Assembly (NCBI GenBank): GCA_035527895.1
Contig: DATKZQ010000144.1
Coordinates: 1-64,000 of the forward strand
Direction: 5' to 3'
Source of the DNA: JADFWK01 sp035527895
GTDB lineage: Bacteria; Desulfobacterota; DSM-4660; Desulfatiglandales; B25-G16
DNA: 64,000 nucleotides
Each line of letters opens with the position of its first letter. The stretch's first letter is position 1. This document shows, piece after piece, positions 53,759-62,765 of the stretch. The notes under the pieces were generated by a model. The model was not told the DNA's origin. It saw only the letters and a list, made by a program, of their open reading frames with translations, and did no database searches. Made by a program: the position numbers and the translations under genes.

Positions 53759-54670
53759 GTGTCATCTCCAAACATCTCAAGGAGGCGGAGTTCAATCACC
53801 TGGCTGGGATCAAAACCGGCTGTCTGCATGTAGTAGGATATGCTGTCCAAAAGAGCCGCAGCAGGTATCATCCCGTATATTTCAGTTTCCGCCACAGATA
53901 CCCCCCATCTCCTGGCCTCCATACGCACGAGCTCCAACACCCGATAGAGGCCATTCTTTTCATAGTCAACTATGTTTATACTCACCTGGACGAGCCCCCG
54001 GTCTTTCAGGGGAAGGCCGATGCACTTCACGTGGCCCAGCCCGCCGCTTGAGGCTCGAACCCTCTTGGCTATCTCCCTGGCAATACTGACGTCATCGGTA
54101 CCCAGGTTCACGTTGAATGCAATGAGAAACTTCCGCGCGCCGACGACCGTTGCCCCTGCGGTGGGGTGTAGCTTGGGTTCTCCCACGTCCGGATGCCGCT
54201 CCGGTTTTTTTATGTCTTTTTTCAGGCCTTCGTACTGACCTTTTCTAATAACCTCAAGCCGGCTCCGCCCAGGTATCAGCGCTGCTTTTTCATAAAAAAA
54301 GACAGGAATCCCTGTCTTTTCATAGTACCTGCGGCCGAAGCCGTGAGCAAGCTCCACGCAGGCTTCCATGGTTATGTTTCGGAGGGGAACAAAGGGAATG
54401 ACATCCACCGCCCCTGCGGGGATGCCCACCCTGATGATGGTTCAGATCAATGCGGGAAATGGCGATCTGAGCGGCTTCAAGGAGTGCTTCCTGAATTGGT
54501 TCCGGCTCACCAACTAGGCTCACCACCAGCCGGTTATGGTCTGGATGTGCCCGAAAGTCCAAAACGGCACATCCCTTCTTTTTCCGCAAGGGTGCCACAA
54601 TAGCTTCGATCACTTCGGATCTTCGCCCCTCGCTGAAGTTGGGAACGCATTCGATCAGTTGTTTCGCCAT
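53755..54670 (-). pseudogene. ftcD: Glutamate formimidoyltransferase, frameshifted
   Basis: Together the two frames encode a glutamate formimidoyltransferase, the FTCD N-terminal activity that moves the formimino group from formimidoylglutamate to tetrahydrofolate. The first frame starts MAKQLIECVPNFSEGRR at 54670 and runs to ..IDLNHHQGGHPR; the second begins GAVDVIPFVPL and continues to 53755. The expected HPRMGAVDV has only one base in place of the Met codon, so two bases are missing near 54415. Both halves are otherwise well conserved, so sequencing error or recent mutation is likely. It is the first gene of the hut operon. Confidence 0.8.
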
Positions 54671-55108
54671 GATTGTATAATCCTTTCTTCAAACATCCTC
54701 AGTCAACTACCGCCCCTTAAAGAGGTGGCTTGAATACTGACCCGAAAGGGTCTTATGTGTCTCTCACCCCAGTACGATGCACAGCACCTACGGGGCAGGC
54801 AGAGCTCGCAGGGCCGCATGGCGGGAACCAAGGCAAACCGGGCGACAGAACAAGAAATCAATCCTTTCACGAGCAAAGCTGATCTACACCATCCTGCAAA
54901 GCATGAGGGTTTTGAACATTACTAAATCATGAGGTAATCTGCCTTTGAGATGTTTTGATGGTCTGGCCCCATGTGGCCTTATGCGCAGAGTCTCAGCATG
55001 AGGTATCAATTGATGGTGCCATAAACCGGTTTTGTAGAATTTTCAGATCAATTGAGATTACTCGCCGGAGCATTTCTTTGCAACATGAATACGGGCTCTT
55101 TGCTCAAA
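54671..55108. other. Intergenic region upstream of hut operon
   Basis: About 440 bp containing the presumed promoter of the formimidoyltransferase-hutI operon; no clear -35/-10 pair or gene is seen. Confidence 0.5.
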
Positions 55109-55846
55109 TCATTCATATGGCTCAAATTCAGCATAGACCCGGTATCGATCTCCCCGGTATAAATAGGTGACCATTGTAACCGGTTGCTTATGAGTATACG
55201 TCGTCCTTTGAAGATAAAGGGCTGCTGAGCCTACCTTCACTTTCAAAAGATTGGCTTCCTTCGTACTCAGATTCTTGGCCTGAACAAATTGTGTAACCTT
55301 CGTTAAAGCAAGCTTATATTTATATATGAGCAAGTTGTGAATAGATTCTTGCTCAAGATTTTCCTTTAGAATTCGCTTACATAGTGAATAGTTTAGATAG
55401 CGCTCTTCGAGCAGAAGAGGCTCATTATGCGCGTATCTGAGCCTTTTGATATAGATTACCTTTGAATTTGCAGATAATTCCAAGGCCTTTCTGATTCTCT
55501 CTGGAGCAGCACAAACCTTTACTTCCAGTACATTTGTAAAGTGCGCCATCCCACGTTCCGCCATGTCCTGATTAAAGCTGGTAATACGAAAAAGAGAATA
55601 GTCAAAGCGTTTCCCCGAGACATACGTACCTTTCCCCTGTCTTCTGAACAGGAATCCCTCTTTAACAAGTTCATTAATAGCTGTTCGCACAGTCATACGG
55701 CTGACTTGATACTGCGTGGCCATTACCATTTCAGATGGAATCGCCTGATTTATTGCGTAAACCCCCTTGTCTATTGATTCGAGGAGATTCTGTTTTATCT
55801 GAAGATAAATGGGTTCCGGATTGTTTTTATCGATGGTGTTATTCAT
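55109..55846 (-). CDS. GntR-family regulator, HutC-like
   Basis: A 245-residue GntR-type repressor of the HutC subfamily. The N-terminal winged HTH contains IPSEMVMATQYQVSRMTVRTAI and FLFRRQGKGTYV; a UTRA ligand-binding domain follows (~95-240) ending VTYLYRGDRYRVYAEFEPYE. HutC regulators respond to pathway intermediates such as urocanate. It lies between the hut operon and livKHMGF, with a palindromic operator in its divergent promoter region. It probably controls the transport operon, and possibly itself; the effector is inferred. Confidence 0.88.
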   Translation of the reverse strand: MNNTIDKNNPEPIYLQIKQNLLESIDKGVYAINQAIPSEMVMATQYQVSRMTVRTAINELVKEGFLFRRQGKGTYVSGKRFDYSLFRITSFNQDMAERGMAHFTNVLEVKVCAAPERIRKALELSANSKVIYIKRLRYAHNEPLLLEERYLNYSLCKRILKENLEQESIHNLLIYKYKLALTKVTQFVQAKNLSTKEANLLKVKVGSAALYLQRTTYTHKQPVTMVTYLYRGDRYRVYAEFEPYE

Positions 55847-55853
55847 TTTTTAA

Positions 55854-55882
55854 TTGACATTGTCTATACCGGTATATATCGA
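55854..55882 (+). promoter_or_regulatory. Divergent promoter with HutC-type operator
   Basis: TTGACA (55854-55859) and TATCGA (17 bp later) form a plus-strand promoter toward livK, and the palindrome TATACCGGTATA (55865-55876) lies in its spacer. This half-site style is typical for GntR/HutC regulators. Binding would block the promoter. Leader of about 320 bp to livK (55883-56209) shows only a hairpin GGTTTTCTGGC/GCCAGAACC. Confidence 0.6.
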
Positions 55883-56209
55883 AATATAGAATAAAGTCTA
55901 ACCTGTCAAGATCTAGAAACATATTCCCTTGCAGGCTTACGCGCAAGCACAATCTATGTCGGAAAATCTATCTACCAAGGAGTCCCAAATCGAGCGATCT
56001 ATCGATACGCGCCACCTTGCAATTTTTTCCAAAGACCTTGTAAGGCCGCAGTGCTTACTCATGCCCTAGCAGATCTTGCGTGCCAGCTGAGAAGGGGGTT
56101 TTCTGGCTTAGCCAGAACCGCGCAGCAACAAAAAAGCCTGCTTGTTTATCATATAGGCCTTACGGATGAGGCACAACAATTTTCTCTCTTTAAAAAAGGA
56201 GGGCACAAA

Positions 56210-57445
56210 ATGAGAAGGGTTCTTATTGCGACATCCTTATTAGCTTTTTCGCTCGTCTTTTTTTCCGTTACCCAGGGGGTATTTGCCGCGGATAATGTGT
56301 GGCGCATCGGGACCATTTATCCTCTCACGGGACCAAACGCGAAAAACGGGATCAAGAATTTTGATGGGGTGAAGATTGCCACCGAAATGATCAACGAGGC
56401 TGGAGGGGTCCTCGGTAAGAAGGTTGGTCTGGTAAGCGCAGATGCCCCTGATCCCCAGGCCGCCGCCAGCGAAGCGAACAGGCTTATAACGAATGAAAGG
56501 GTCACGGCCATAATCGGGACCCAGTCCAGCGGCCTTTCCATGGCTGCAACCGTGGTTGCAGAAAAAAACAAGGTCTTTTACATAGAGACCGAGGGCGTCT
56601 CAGGCCTCATTACAGCGCGGGGGTTCAAGTATCTCTTCAGGACCACGTTTAGCGGCGACATGATGGCCACTCAGATGGTCGATTTTTCCGCAGAGGGACT
56701 GGCCTTGAAACTTGGAAAGACCAAAGAAAATCTCCGTCTGGCCATAGTTCATGAAGATGGGGGCTTCGGAACATCCACAGGAAAAGGCCTGCAGGCAAGG
56801 GCCAAGGCCCTGGGGTTGAATGTGGTCTCTACCCAGAGCTACAGCGCCAAGTCAGCGGACCTCTCCGGCCTGATCTTAAAACTCAAACAGGCAAAACCGG
56901 ATATTCTTCTCGCAGCCCAGTATATCAATGATTCCATACTGTTCCACAGGCAAGCCAAGGAACTGAGGTTTAAGACACTCGTCTTCGGAACTACCGCAGG
57001 GCAGGGCAATCCGGACTTCGTCAAGGCTCTAGGAAAAGATGCAGATGGGGTTCTTGCCGGTGGCATCCCAGCGGAAATCTCCATCAAGAGACTGGGGGCT
57101 CAGCCGAATAAGGACGCGGCTGAGTTTGTTCAAAGGTATGAAAAAACACATCATGGTGAATACCCCAACCCCACATCCTTTGTTGGGTTTGCCGGGGCAT
57201 GGATCTTTTACAAATTTATTCTTCCGAATGCCGGAACTCTGGATCCTGACAAGCTGCGAGCCACTGCGCTGAGTCTGGACATCAAGCCCGGCCACGGGGC
57301 GCTCAACTGGGGCGTCAAGTTTGCAAAACCAGGCGCGAGCAACGCAGGGCAGAATCTCTATGCCTCCCCAGGTATCAACCAGTGGCAGGATGGACACCTG
57401 AAACTCATCTATCCCACTGAGATTGCGACAGCAGATTTCAGATAG
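56210..57445 (+). CDS. livK: Branched-chain-type ABC substrate-binding protein
   Basis: A 411-residue periplasmic binding protein of the LivK type. Signal peptide MRRVLIATSLLAFSLVFFSV..FAADN at the N-terminus; mature part begins VWRIGTIYPLTGPNAKNGIK, the classical start of the fold. First gene of an operon livKHMGF (56210-61143). The family binds branched-chain amino acids, but many members bind other amino acids or aromatic acids; next to hut genes, histidine or urocanate is plausible (inference). ATG 56210 is preceded by AAGGAGGG. Confidence 0.9.
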   Translation: MRRVLIATSLLAFSLVFFSVTQGVFAADNVWRIGTIYPLTGPNAKNGIKNFDGVKIATEMINEAGGVLGKKVGLVSADAPDPQAAASEANRLITNERVTAIIGTQSSGLSMAATVVAEKNKVFYIETEGVSGLITARGFKYLFRTTFSGDMMATQMVDFSAEGLALKLGKTKENLRLAIVHEDGGFGTSTGKGLQARAKALGLNVVSTQSYSAKSADLSGLILKLKQAKPDILLAAQYINDSILFHRQAKELRFKTLVFGTTAGQGNPDFVKALGKDADGVLAGGIPAEISIKRLGAQPNKDAAEFVQRYEKTHHGEYPNPTSFVGFAGAWIFYKFILPNAGTLDPDKLRATALSLDIKPGHGALNWGVKFAKPGASNAGQNLYASPGINQWQDGHLKLIYPTEIATADFR

Positions 57446-57540
57446 TTCCATATCCTGATAGCATTTCGAACTGCTCATTCATGGAGGTGGGTCAAGCCAC
57501 GGCTTGAACCACCTCCAGATTTGTACGGAACAGAGAAATT

Positions 57541-58467
57541 ATGGACATATCACTCTTTGTCCAATTACTCATCTCTGGTATTCTGATTGGCGGGATATAC
57601 GCCCTGGCAAGCATTGGCCTGACCCTCATCTTTGGGGTTATGAAGATAGTCAATTTTGCCCATGGCGAATTCCTGATGGTCGCCATGTACGTGACATTTT
57701 GGCTTTTTCATTATTTCGCTTTCGATCCCTATCTATCCATCCTGGTCGTGATGCCTCTGCTTTTTATTATTGGAATCGTCACATACCAGTTGTTCATACG
57801 GAAAACCATCGGCGCCCCCGTTCTTACCCAGATCTTTGTTACCCTGGGTTTGTCAATAGTCATACAAAACCTGGTGCTTCTTTTCTGGTCTGCCGATTTC
57901 AGAACGGTGTCTCTGAGTTACGCGAGTACCCCGATTGTTTTCGGCCCCTATGCGTCTCTGAGCATAGGGGAAATCCTTGTCAATCCACCGAGGCTTATCG
58001 CCTTTGTACTGGCCATATCGCTCTCATTGGTATTCTACCTATTTTTAAAATACAGCTATACCGGAAAAGTCATTCGGGCGACCTCCCAGGACCGTTCGGC
58101 TGCCCTTCTCATGGGCATCAACATCGAAAAATTCTACAGACTTACTTTTGCCATCGGGATCTTGCTGGTTGGCATCGCCGGCGCCCTAATGATGCCGATT
58201 TACACCGTCCATCCTTTTGTAGGATTCGATTTTGTCCTCGTCATGTTTGTGGTGGTGGTTCTTGGCGGGATGGGCAGCATTGTTGGTGCCATGATAGGTG
58301 GAATCTTCATCGGAATTGTAGAGATATTTTCAAGCTTCCTCATCGGCCCCGACAGCAAGCAGGCGATCTATTTCCTTGTGTTTATTGCCGTTCTCGTAAT
58401 TAGGCCATCGGGCCTTTTTGGATTGAAGGGAGAAGAGGAGCTTGAACACATTGAAACGATTGATTGA
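57541..58467 (+). CDS. livH: Branched-chain-type ABC permease LivH
   Basis: A 308-residue inner-membrane permease with eight or so helices. It starts LLISGILIGGIYALASIGLT and has the EAA-like loop GKVIRATSQDRSAALLMGIN coupling to the ATPases. Membrane component of the same transporter as livK and livM. It lies 95 bp after livK and overlaps livM by 26 bp. Confidence 0.92.
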   Translation: MDISLFVQLLISGILIGGIYALASIGLTLIFGVMKIVNFAHGEFLMVAMYVTFWLFHYFAFDPYLSILVVMPLLFIIGIVTYQLFIRKTIGAPVLTQIFVTLGLSIVIQNLVLLFWSADFRTVSLSYASTPIVFGPYASLSIGEILVNPPRLIAFVLAISLSLVFYLFLKYSYTGKVIRATSQDRSAALLMGINIEKFYRLTFAIGILLVGIAGALMMPIYTVHPFVGFDFVLVMFVVVVLGGMGSIVGAMIGGIFIGIVEIFSSFLIGPDSKQAIYFLVFIAVLVIRPSGLFGLKGEEELEHIETID

Positions 58468-59485
58468 TACGTTACAAAGCAAGCAAGCTATTGTTTTGCT
58501 AATAGTCTTTCTGACCCTGGGCATTGCTCCGCTGTTTATTAAAAATGACTTTTATCTTGATGGTTTCATTTTGATCTTCTTGTGGGGGGCCTTTGCCAGC
58601 GCGTGGAACATTCTCTCAGGATACGCCGGGATGGTCTCTTTGGGCCACAATGCGTTTTTCGGTATTGGAGCCTATACATCCACGCTTCTTTTTCTTCACT
58701 ACGGGCTTACCCCATGGCTCGGAATGTTTGTCGGCGGACTGCTGGCTGCCTGCGTCGGCCTCGCGCTGGGAGTCGTGTGTTTCCGTTTGAGGAGTCATTA
58801 TTTCGCGCTGGCCACCCTGGCCTTTGGAGAAGTCAGCCATATCGTTGCCATGACTTGGCGCTCTTTAACGGAGGGGGCTGAAGGTCTTGCCCTGCCAATC
58901 CAGCCGAGCCTGTATAATTTTTCTTTTTCCGGTAAGCTTCCCTATGTGTACATGGGGTTGTTCCTGTTCCTTACCCTTATTGCAGTCTCCTATGCCATAG
59001 AGCACTCACGACTCGGGTACTACCTCACCGCTTTCCGGGAGAATGAAGACGCGGCCCGGGCCCTGGGGGTAAAGACCGGCCGGGTTCGGTTGCTGGCAAT
59101 GGCGATCAGTTCATTTGCTTCCGCTATTATTGGCACATTTTATGCCCAATACTTTGTTTACATTGACCCAAGCAGTGTTATCAGAATCCAGATATCCATC
59201 CAGGTGGCCCTTTTCGCCATTGTGGGCGGTCTCGGTACGGTACTCGGTCCGGCTATCGGGGCAATTATCTTTATCCCCATAACCATTCTACTGCGGGCCA
59301 AACTGGGAACCGCAATACCAGGACTTCATATGGTTATCTACGGGGCTATTCTCATCCTTGTCCTTCTTTATATGCCAAAAGGTATCTATGGAATGCTCAA
59401 ACAGAGAGGTTTCAAGATCTTTGAAAAGCCAAGAAAGAACTTAGCTCCGCTTCGCTCCGGAATAGAAGTAAACAGTGGGCAGTAA
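58442..59485 (+). CDS. livM: Branched-chain-type ABC permease LivM
   Basis: A 347-residue inner-membrane permease. The family hallmark ILSGYAGMVSLGHNAFFGIGAY is present near residues 58-80, and the coupling loop includes FRENEDAARALGVKTGRV. Start TTG at 58442, overlapping livH by 26 bp, preceded by GAGGAG. Partners LivH in the membrane channel. Confidence 0.92.
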   Translation: MNTLKRLIDTLQSKQAIVLLIVFLTLGIAPLFIKNDFYLDGFILIFLWGAFASAWNILSGYAGMVSLGHNAFFGIGAYTSTLLFLHYGLTPWLGMFVGGLLAACVGLALGVVCFRLRSHYFALATLAFGEVSHIVAMTWRSLTEGAEGLALPIQPSLYNFSFSGKLPYVYMGLFLFLTLIAVSYAIEHSRLGYYLTAFRENEDAARALGVKTGRVRLLAMAISSFASAIIGTFYAQYFVYIDPSSVIRIQISIQVALFAIVGGLGTVLGPAIGAIIFIPITILLRAKLGTAIPGLHMVIYGAILILVLLYMPKGIYGMLKQRGFKIFEKPRKNLAPLRSGIEVNSGQ

Positions 59486-59726
59486 GCACCATGCAAACTT
59501 CCTTGCTTTCGTAAATCCTCAATAAGTTGGGGTAAATTTTACGGGAAAGTAATTTTGGCAACATATTCTAAACCCGAACTTGTTGAGAAGTTACTTGCTT
59601 TTTGCTGCTTACTGCATACTGTTTACTGCCTTTTATGAGGATGGCAATAATCGATTGCTAGCAAAAGAACTATAATGTCAATAAGTTCTAGAAATTCCAC
59701 TACATTGAATTAGTGAAAGGAATTGC

Positions 59727-60452
59727 ATGCTCGAAGTTAATAACGTGAGTAAGTGGTTTGGAGGAAACCCGGTCCTTCGCAACATAGGTTTCACCATCGA
59801 TAAGGGTGAGGTGGTCGGGCTGATCGGGCCGAATGGCGCTGGCAAAACAACCCTCTTCAATGTTATTACCGGTTTCTATCGAACGAAAACAGGGTCTGTC
59901 AAATTCAACAACAAGGATACAACCAGGCTGAATCCTGAGACGATTTGTGCCCTCGGACTGTGCCGAACATTTCAAATAGCCAAACCCTTTGGTAATATTC
60001 CGGTGAAAAAGAATGTAGTGATCGGTGCTCTGAGTCGAGAAAAGAGTCTGAGGAAGGCTGAAAACAAGGCTGAAGAAGTACTGGATTTCGTCGGTCTGCG
60101 GGAAAAGGAGGATCTCCTCGGAAGAAACCTGACCACCGCGGATCGAAAAAGGCTTGAAATAGCCCGGGGGTTGGCTACTTCACCCAAACTGTTCTTGCTG
60201 GATGAGGTCATGGCAGGCCTCAACCCCAATGAACTGCAGGCAATGATGCAATTGATAAGGAACATGATCGATTCCGGCATCACCCTGTTCGTTATCGAGC
60301 ACATCATGGCAGTTATCATGAAGCTGTCTCACAGGGTTATCGTGTTGAACTACGGCGAGATGATAGCCGAAGGGGAGCCCGCGGAGATTTCCCGTGACCC
60401 CAATTGCATAAAGGCCTATCTCGGAGAGGAGTATCTTGTTGCTCACGGTTGA
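59727..60452 (+). CDS. livG: ABC ATPase LivG
   Basis: A 241-residue ABC ATPase. Walker A GPNGAGKTT, Q-loop region, Walker B LFLLDEVMAGLNP and the LivG-type signature LTTADRKRLEIARGLA. One of two ATPases powering the LivHM channel. A 241-bp gap separates it from livM, in which an inverted repeat (GGGCAGTAAGC / GCTTACTGC) is found. Overlaps livF by 17 bp. Confidence 0.92.
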   Translation: MLEVNNVSKWFGGNPVLRNIGFTIDKGEVVGLIGPNGAGKTTLFNVITGFYRTKTGSVKFNNKDTTRLNPETICALGLCRTFQIAKPFGNIPVKKNVVIGALSREKSLRKAENKAEEVLDFVGLREKEDLLGRNLTTADRKRLEIARGLATSPKLFLLDEVMAGLNPNELQAMMQLIRNMIDSGITLFVIEHIMAVIMKLSHRVIVLNYGEMIAEGEPAEISRDPNCIKAYLGEEYLVAHG

Positions 60453-61143
60453 TGGATTAAACGTTTTTTATGGCGATGTCCAGGTGCTTTTCGACATTGC
60501 TACAGAGGTAAATGATGGAGAGATTGTCTCTATTGTCGGCGCGAACGCGGCCGGAAAGAGTACTCTCTTGCGTTCCCTTTCAGGCCTCCTGAAGAAGGTG
60601 TCGGGCTCCATGGTGTTCAAAGGGGAACAGCTTATCGGTAAGCCCCCGTATGAGATCGTGCAGCACGGCATTATCCACATTCCAGAGGGCCGACGCATCT
60701 TCCCCCTGATGAGCGTCCAGGAAAACCTGGAACTGGGAGCCTATTCTCAGAGATCACAGGCAAAAATGGGTGAACTACTAAGGGGAGTCTATGAATTTTT
60801 TCCAGACCTTTACGACCACAAAAATCAGCTGGCCGGTTCCCTGAGCGGTGGGGAACAACAGATGCTGGCCATAGCCCGGGGGTTGATGGCCAGGCCTACC
60901 CTTCTCACAGTGGATGAACCTTCTCTCGGATTGGCTCCAATGTTGGTGGAGAAAACCTTTAAGATCATCGAAAAGATTAACAAGGAAAAGGTGACCATCC
61001 TCCTGGTGGAGCAGAACGTCTTCAGGGCCCTGACCATGTCTGACCGGGCGTATGTCCTTGAAAACGGAAGGATTGTCTTAAAAGGGAAAGGCAGCGATCT
61101 CTTAAAAGATGAACACCTAAAAAAGGCCTATATGGGGATTTAA
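60436..61143 (+). CDS. livF: ABC ATPase LivF
   Basis: A 235-residue ABC ATPase with Walker A GANAAGKST, signature LSGGEQQMLAIARGL and Walker B LLTVDEPSLGLAP. Second ATPase of the livKHMGF transporter. The start is TTG at 60436, overlapping livG. Short intergenic gap of 184 bp follows to the next gene. Confidence 0.92.
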   Translation: MLLTVDGLNVFYGDVQVLFDIATEVNDGEIVSIVGANAAGKSTLLRSLSGLLKKVSGSMVFKGEQLIGKPPYEIVQHGIIHIPEGRRIFPLMSVQENLELGAYSQRSQAKMGELLRGVYEFFPDLYDHKNQLAGSLSGGEQQMLAIARGLMARPTLLTVDEPSLGLAPMLVEKTFKIIEKINKEKVTILLVEQNVFRALTMSDRAYVLENGRIVLKGKGSDLLKDEHLKKAYMGI

Positions 61144-61327
61144 GGGAAAACGACCTGGCTTTGTGTGAGCCCTCTGAAAGGAGGGCCATAAAGGCTCAGG
61201 TGCTTAGTTTCAAATGTCAAACCTCAAAGTTAAGGATGTTTTTGGCAGAACCAATCGTCTCTTACCAGACCCCAAGGGAGTGCCTTTGCAGGCATGAATA
61301 AAACAGATACATCAGGATAGAGCTTAT

Positions 61328-62497
61328 ATGACTATGAACCGTGAAAAAGAGGCCGAAGTGAAACAAGATGATCCGAAATTTCCCTTCCCTGTTCCAACCT
61401 ACCGGTTTGATCAAAAAAATGAAATGTTCAAGCGGAGAACCTGGGATGAAGAGATACGCCCTCACGGAGACCGGCTTTACAAAACGATAAAATACCAGGA
61501 TAAATATGGGTACAGAAAACTCGACTATGCCCTTAGAAATGCCGCCTGGAATATCGAGTACGGCTTTGGTTTCGGAACCATGCGGAGCAACTTCGGGCTT
61601 TTTTCATGGACCGAAGTTTCGGACAAGGCCAAAAGGTTTATAGAGACTGGGGGCCCGGTCACGAGCACCCCGGAAGCCAACGCCCGAATCATAAAGAAGG
61701 CGGCTCGGTTTTTTGGGGCAGATCTGGTAGGAATTTGCTGGGCTCACCCAAACTTGGTTTACTCCCATGAATACGATTTGATCAATGTGGAACACCCCCC
61801 TCTTGAACTCCCTGATGGGTGCCAGAATGCCATCGTTATGGCCATTGCAATGGACTATGATTCGGTGCGTTACTCTCCTGATGCCATATCCGGCGCCGCA
61901 ACAGGCTTGGGATATTCCATGCAGGCGGTTTTGGCCAACATGGTTGCTACTTTTATCCGGGGCTTGGGGTTTCAAGCAGTACCATGCGGAAATGACACCG
62001 CCTTGTCTATTCCTCTGGCCATGGCTGCGGGACTGGGAGAATTGGGCCGCATGGGACTTCTGGTCACCGAACCTTTCGGGCCCCGGGTGCGAATCTGCAA
62101 GGTTTTCACGGATCTCCCACTTCAATATGACACCTATCGGCCTTTCGGTGTAACAGAGTTTTGTAGGACCTGTAAAAAATGTGCCATCAATTGCCCCTCT
62201 CAGGCTATCTCCCATGAGGACCCGACCATGGAAGGCCCATCCTTTTCCAACCATTCAGGTGTCTTGAAGTGGTATATTCATCCTGAGAAATGTTTTCTCT
62301 TTTGGGTAAAAAACTGGATGGATTGCAACAACTGTGTCAGGGTCTGCCCCTTCAATAAACCTCCAGGCATTTTCCATGATGCCGTGCGCACTGTCATCCG
62401 GAAGATGCCTCAACTCAACCGTTTTGTTATCTGGATGGATAGCCTCGTGGGATATGGCAAGCCGATCCGTTTAAAAGACTTCTGGGAAACACCTTGA
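61328..62497 (+). CDS. Reductive-dehalogenase-like iron-sulfur protein
   Basis: A 389-residue protein of the reductive dehalogenase/epoxyqueuosine reductase superfamily. Two [4Fe-4S] clusters are evident: Cys279-x2-Cys282-x2-Cys285-x3-Cys289 (CRTCKKCAINCP) and Cys322, 333, 336, 340 (CNNCVRVCPFN). The central part resembles the corrinoid-binding region. No Tat signal peptide and no rdhB anchor gene nearby, so it is cytoplasmic. Role could be reductive removal of a halogen or another cobalamin-dependent reduction; not determinable. Possibly downstream-coexpressed with the liv operon, but 184 bp separates them. Confidence 0.82.
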   Translation: MTMNREKEAEVKQDDPKFPFPVPTYRFDQKNEMFKRRTWDEEIRPHGDRLYKTIKYQDKYGYRKLDYALRNAAWNIEYGFGFGTMRSNFGLFSWTEVSDKAKRFIETGGPVTSTPEANARIIKKAARFFGADLVGICWAHPNLVYSHEYDLINVEHPPLELPDGCQNAIVMAIAMDYDSVRYSPDAISGAATGLGYSMQAVLANMVATFIRGLGFQAVPCGNDTALSIPLAMAAGLGELGRMGLLVTEPFGPRVRICKVFTDLPLQYDTYRPFGVTEFCRTCKKCAINCPSQAISHEDPTMEGPSFSNHSGVLKWYIHPEKCFLFWVKNWMDCNNCVRVCPFNKPPGIFHDAVRTVIRKMPQLNRFVIWMDSLVGYGKPIRLKDFWETP

Positions 62498-62524
62498 CCT
62501 AAAAAGACTAAGGTGTATTAGTAT

Positions 62525-62659
62525 TGATGGTCTCGTAAAAAGTCGTCACTCCGGTGAAAACCGGAGTCCAGAACCTCTGTAACTAACTGAAAAGACTGGA
62601 TTCCGGCTTTCGCCGGAATGACGGAAAATGGTCATTTCCGACTTTTTACGAAGTCATCA
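62525..62659. mobile_element. 135-bp MITE, copy 2
   Basis: Identical over all 135 bp to 24178-24312, flanked by the 4-bp direct repeat GTAT on both sides. Lies between the dehalogenase-like gene and hutU. Confidence 0.92.
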
Positions 62660-62765
62660 GTATTGATTAACAGCATTTTTGCTGACTTATTCCGCATATA
62701 AGCAAGAATTGAAAGAACAGAACCCCTCGTCGGTATGCCGAGGTAATACAAGGGAGGTATCGACC

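Noticed and set aside
59486..59726. Inverted repeat between livM and livG as a terminator
   Set aside because: The arms are imperfect, far apart and not followed by a T-run; livG and livF probably remain in the operon.
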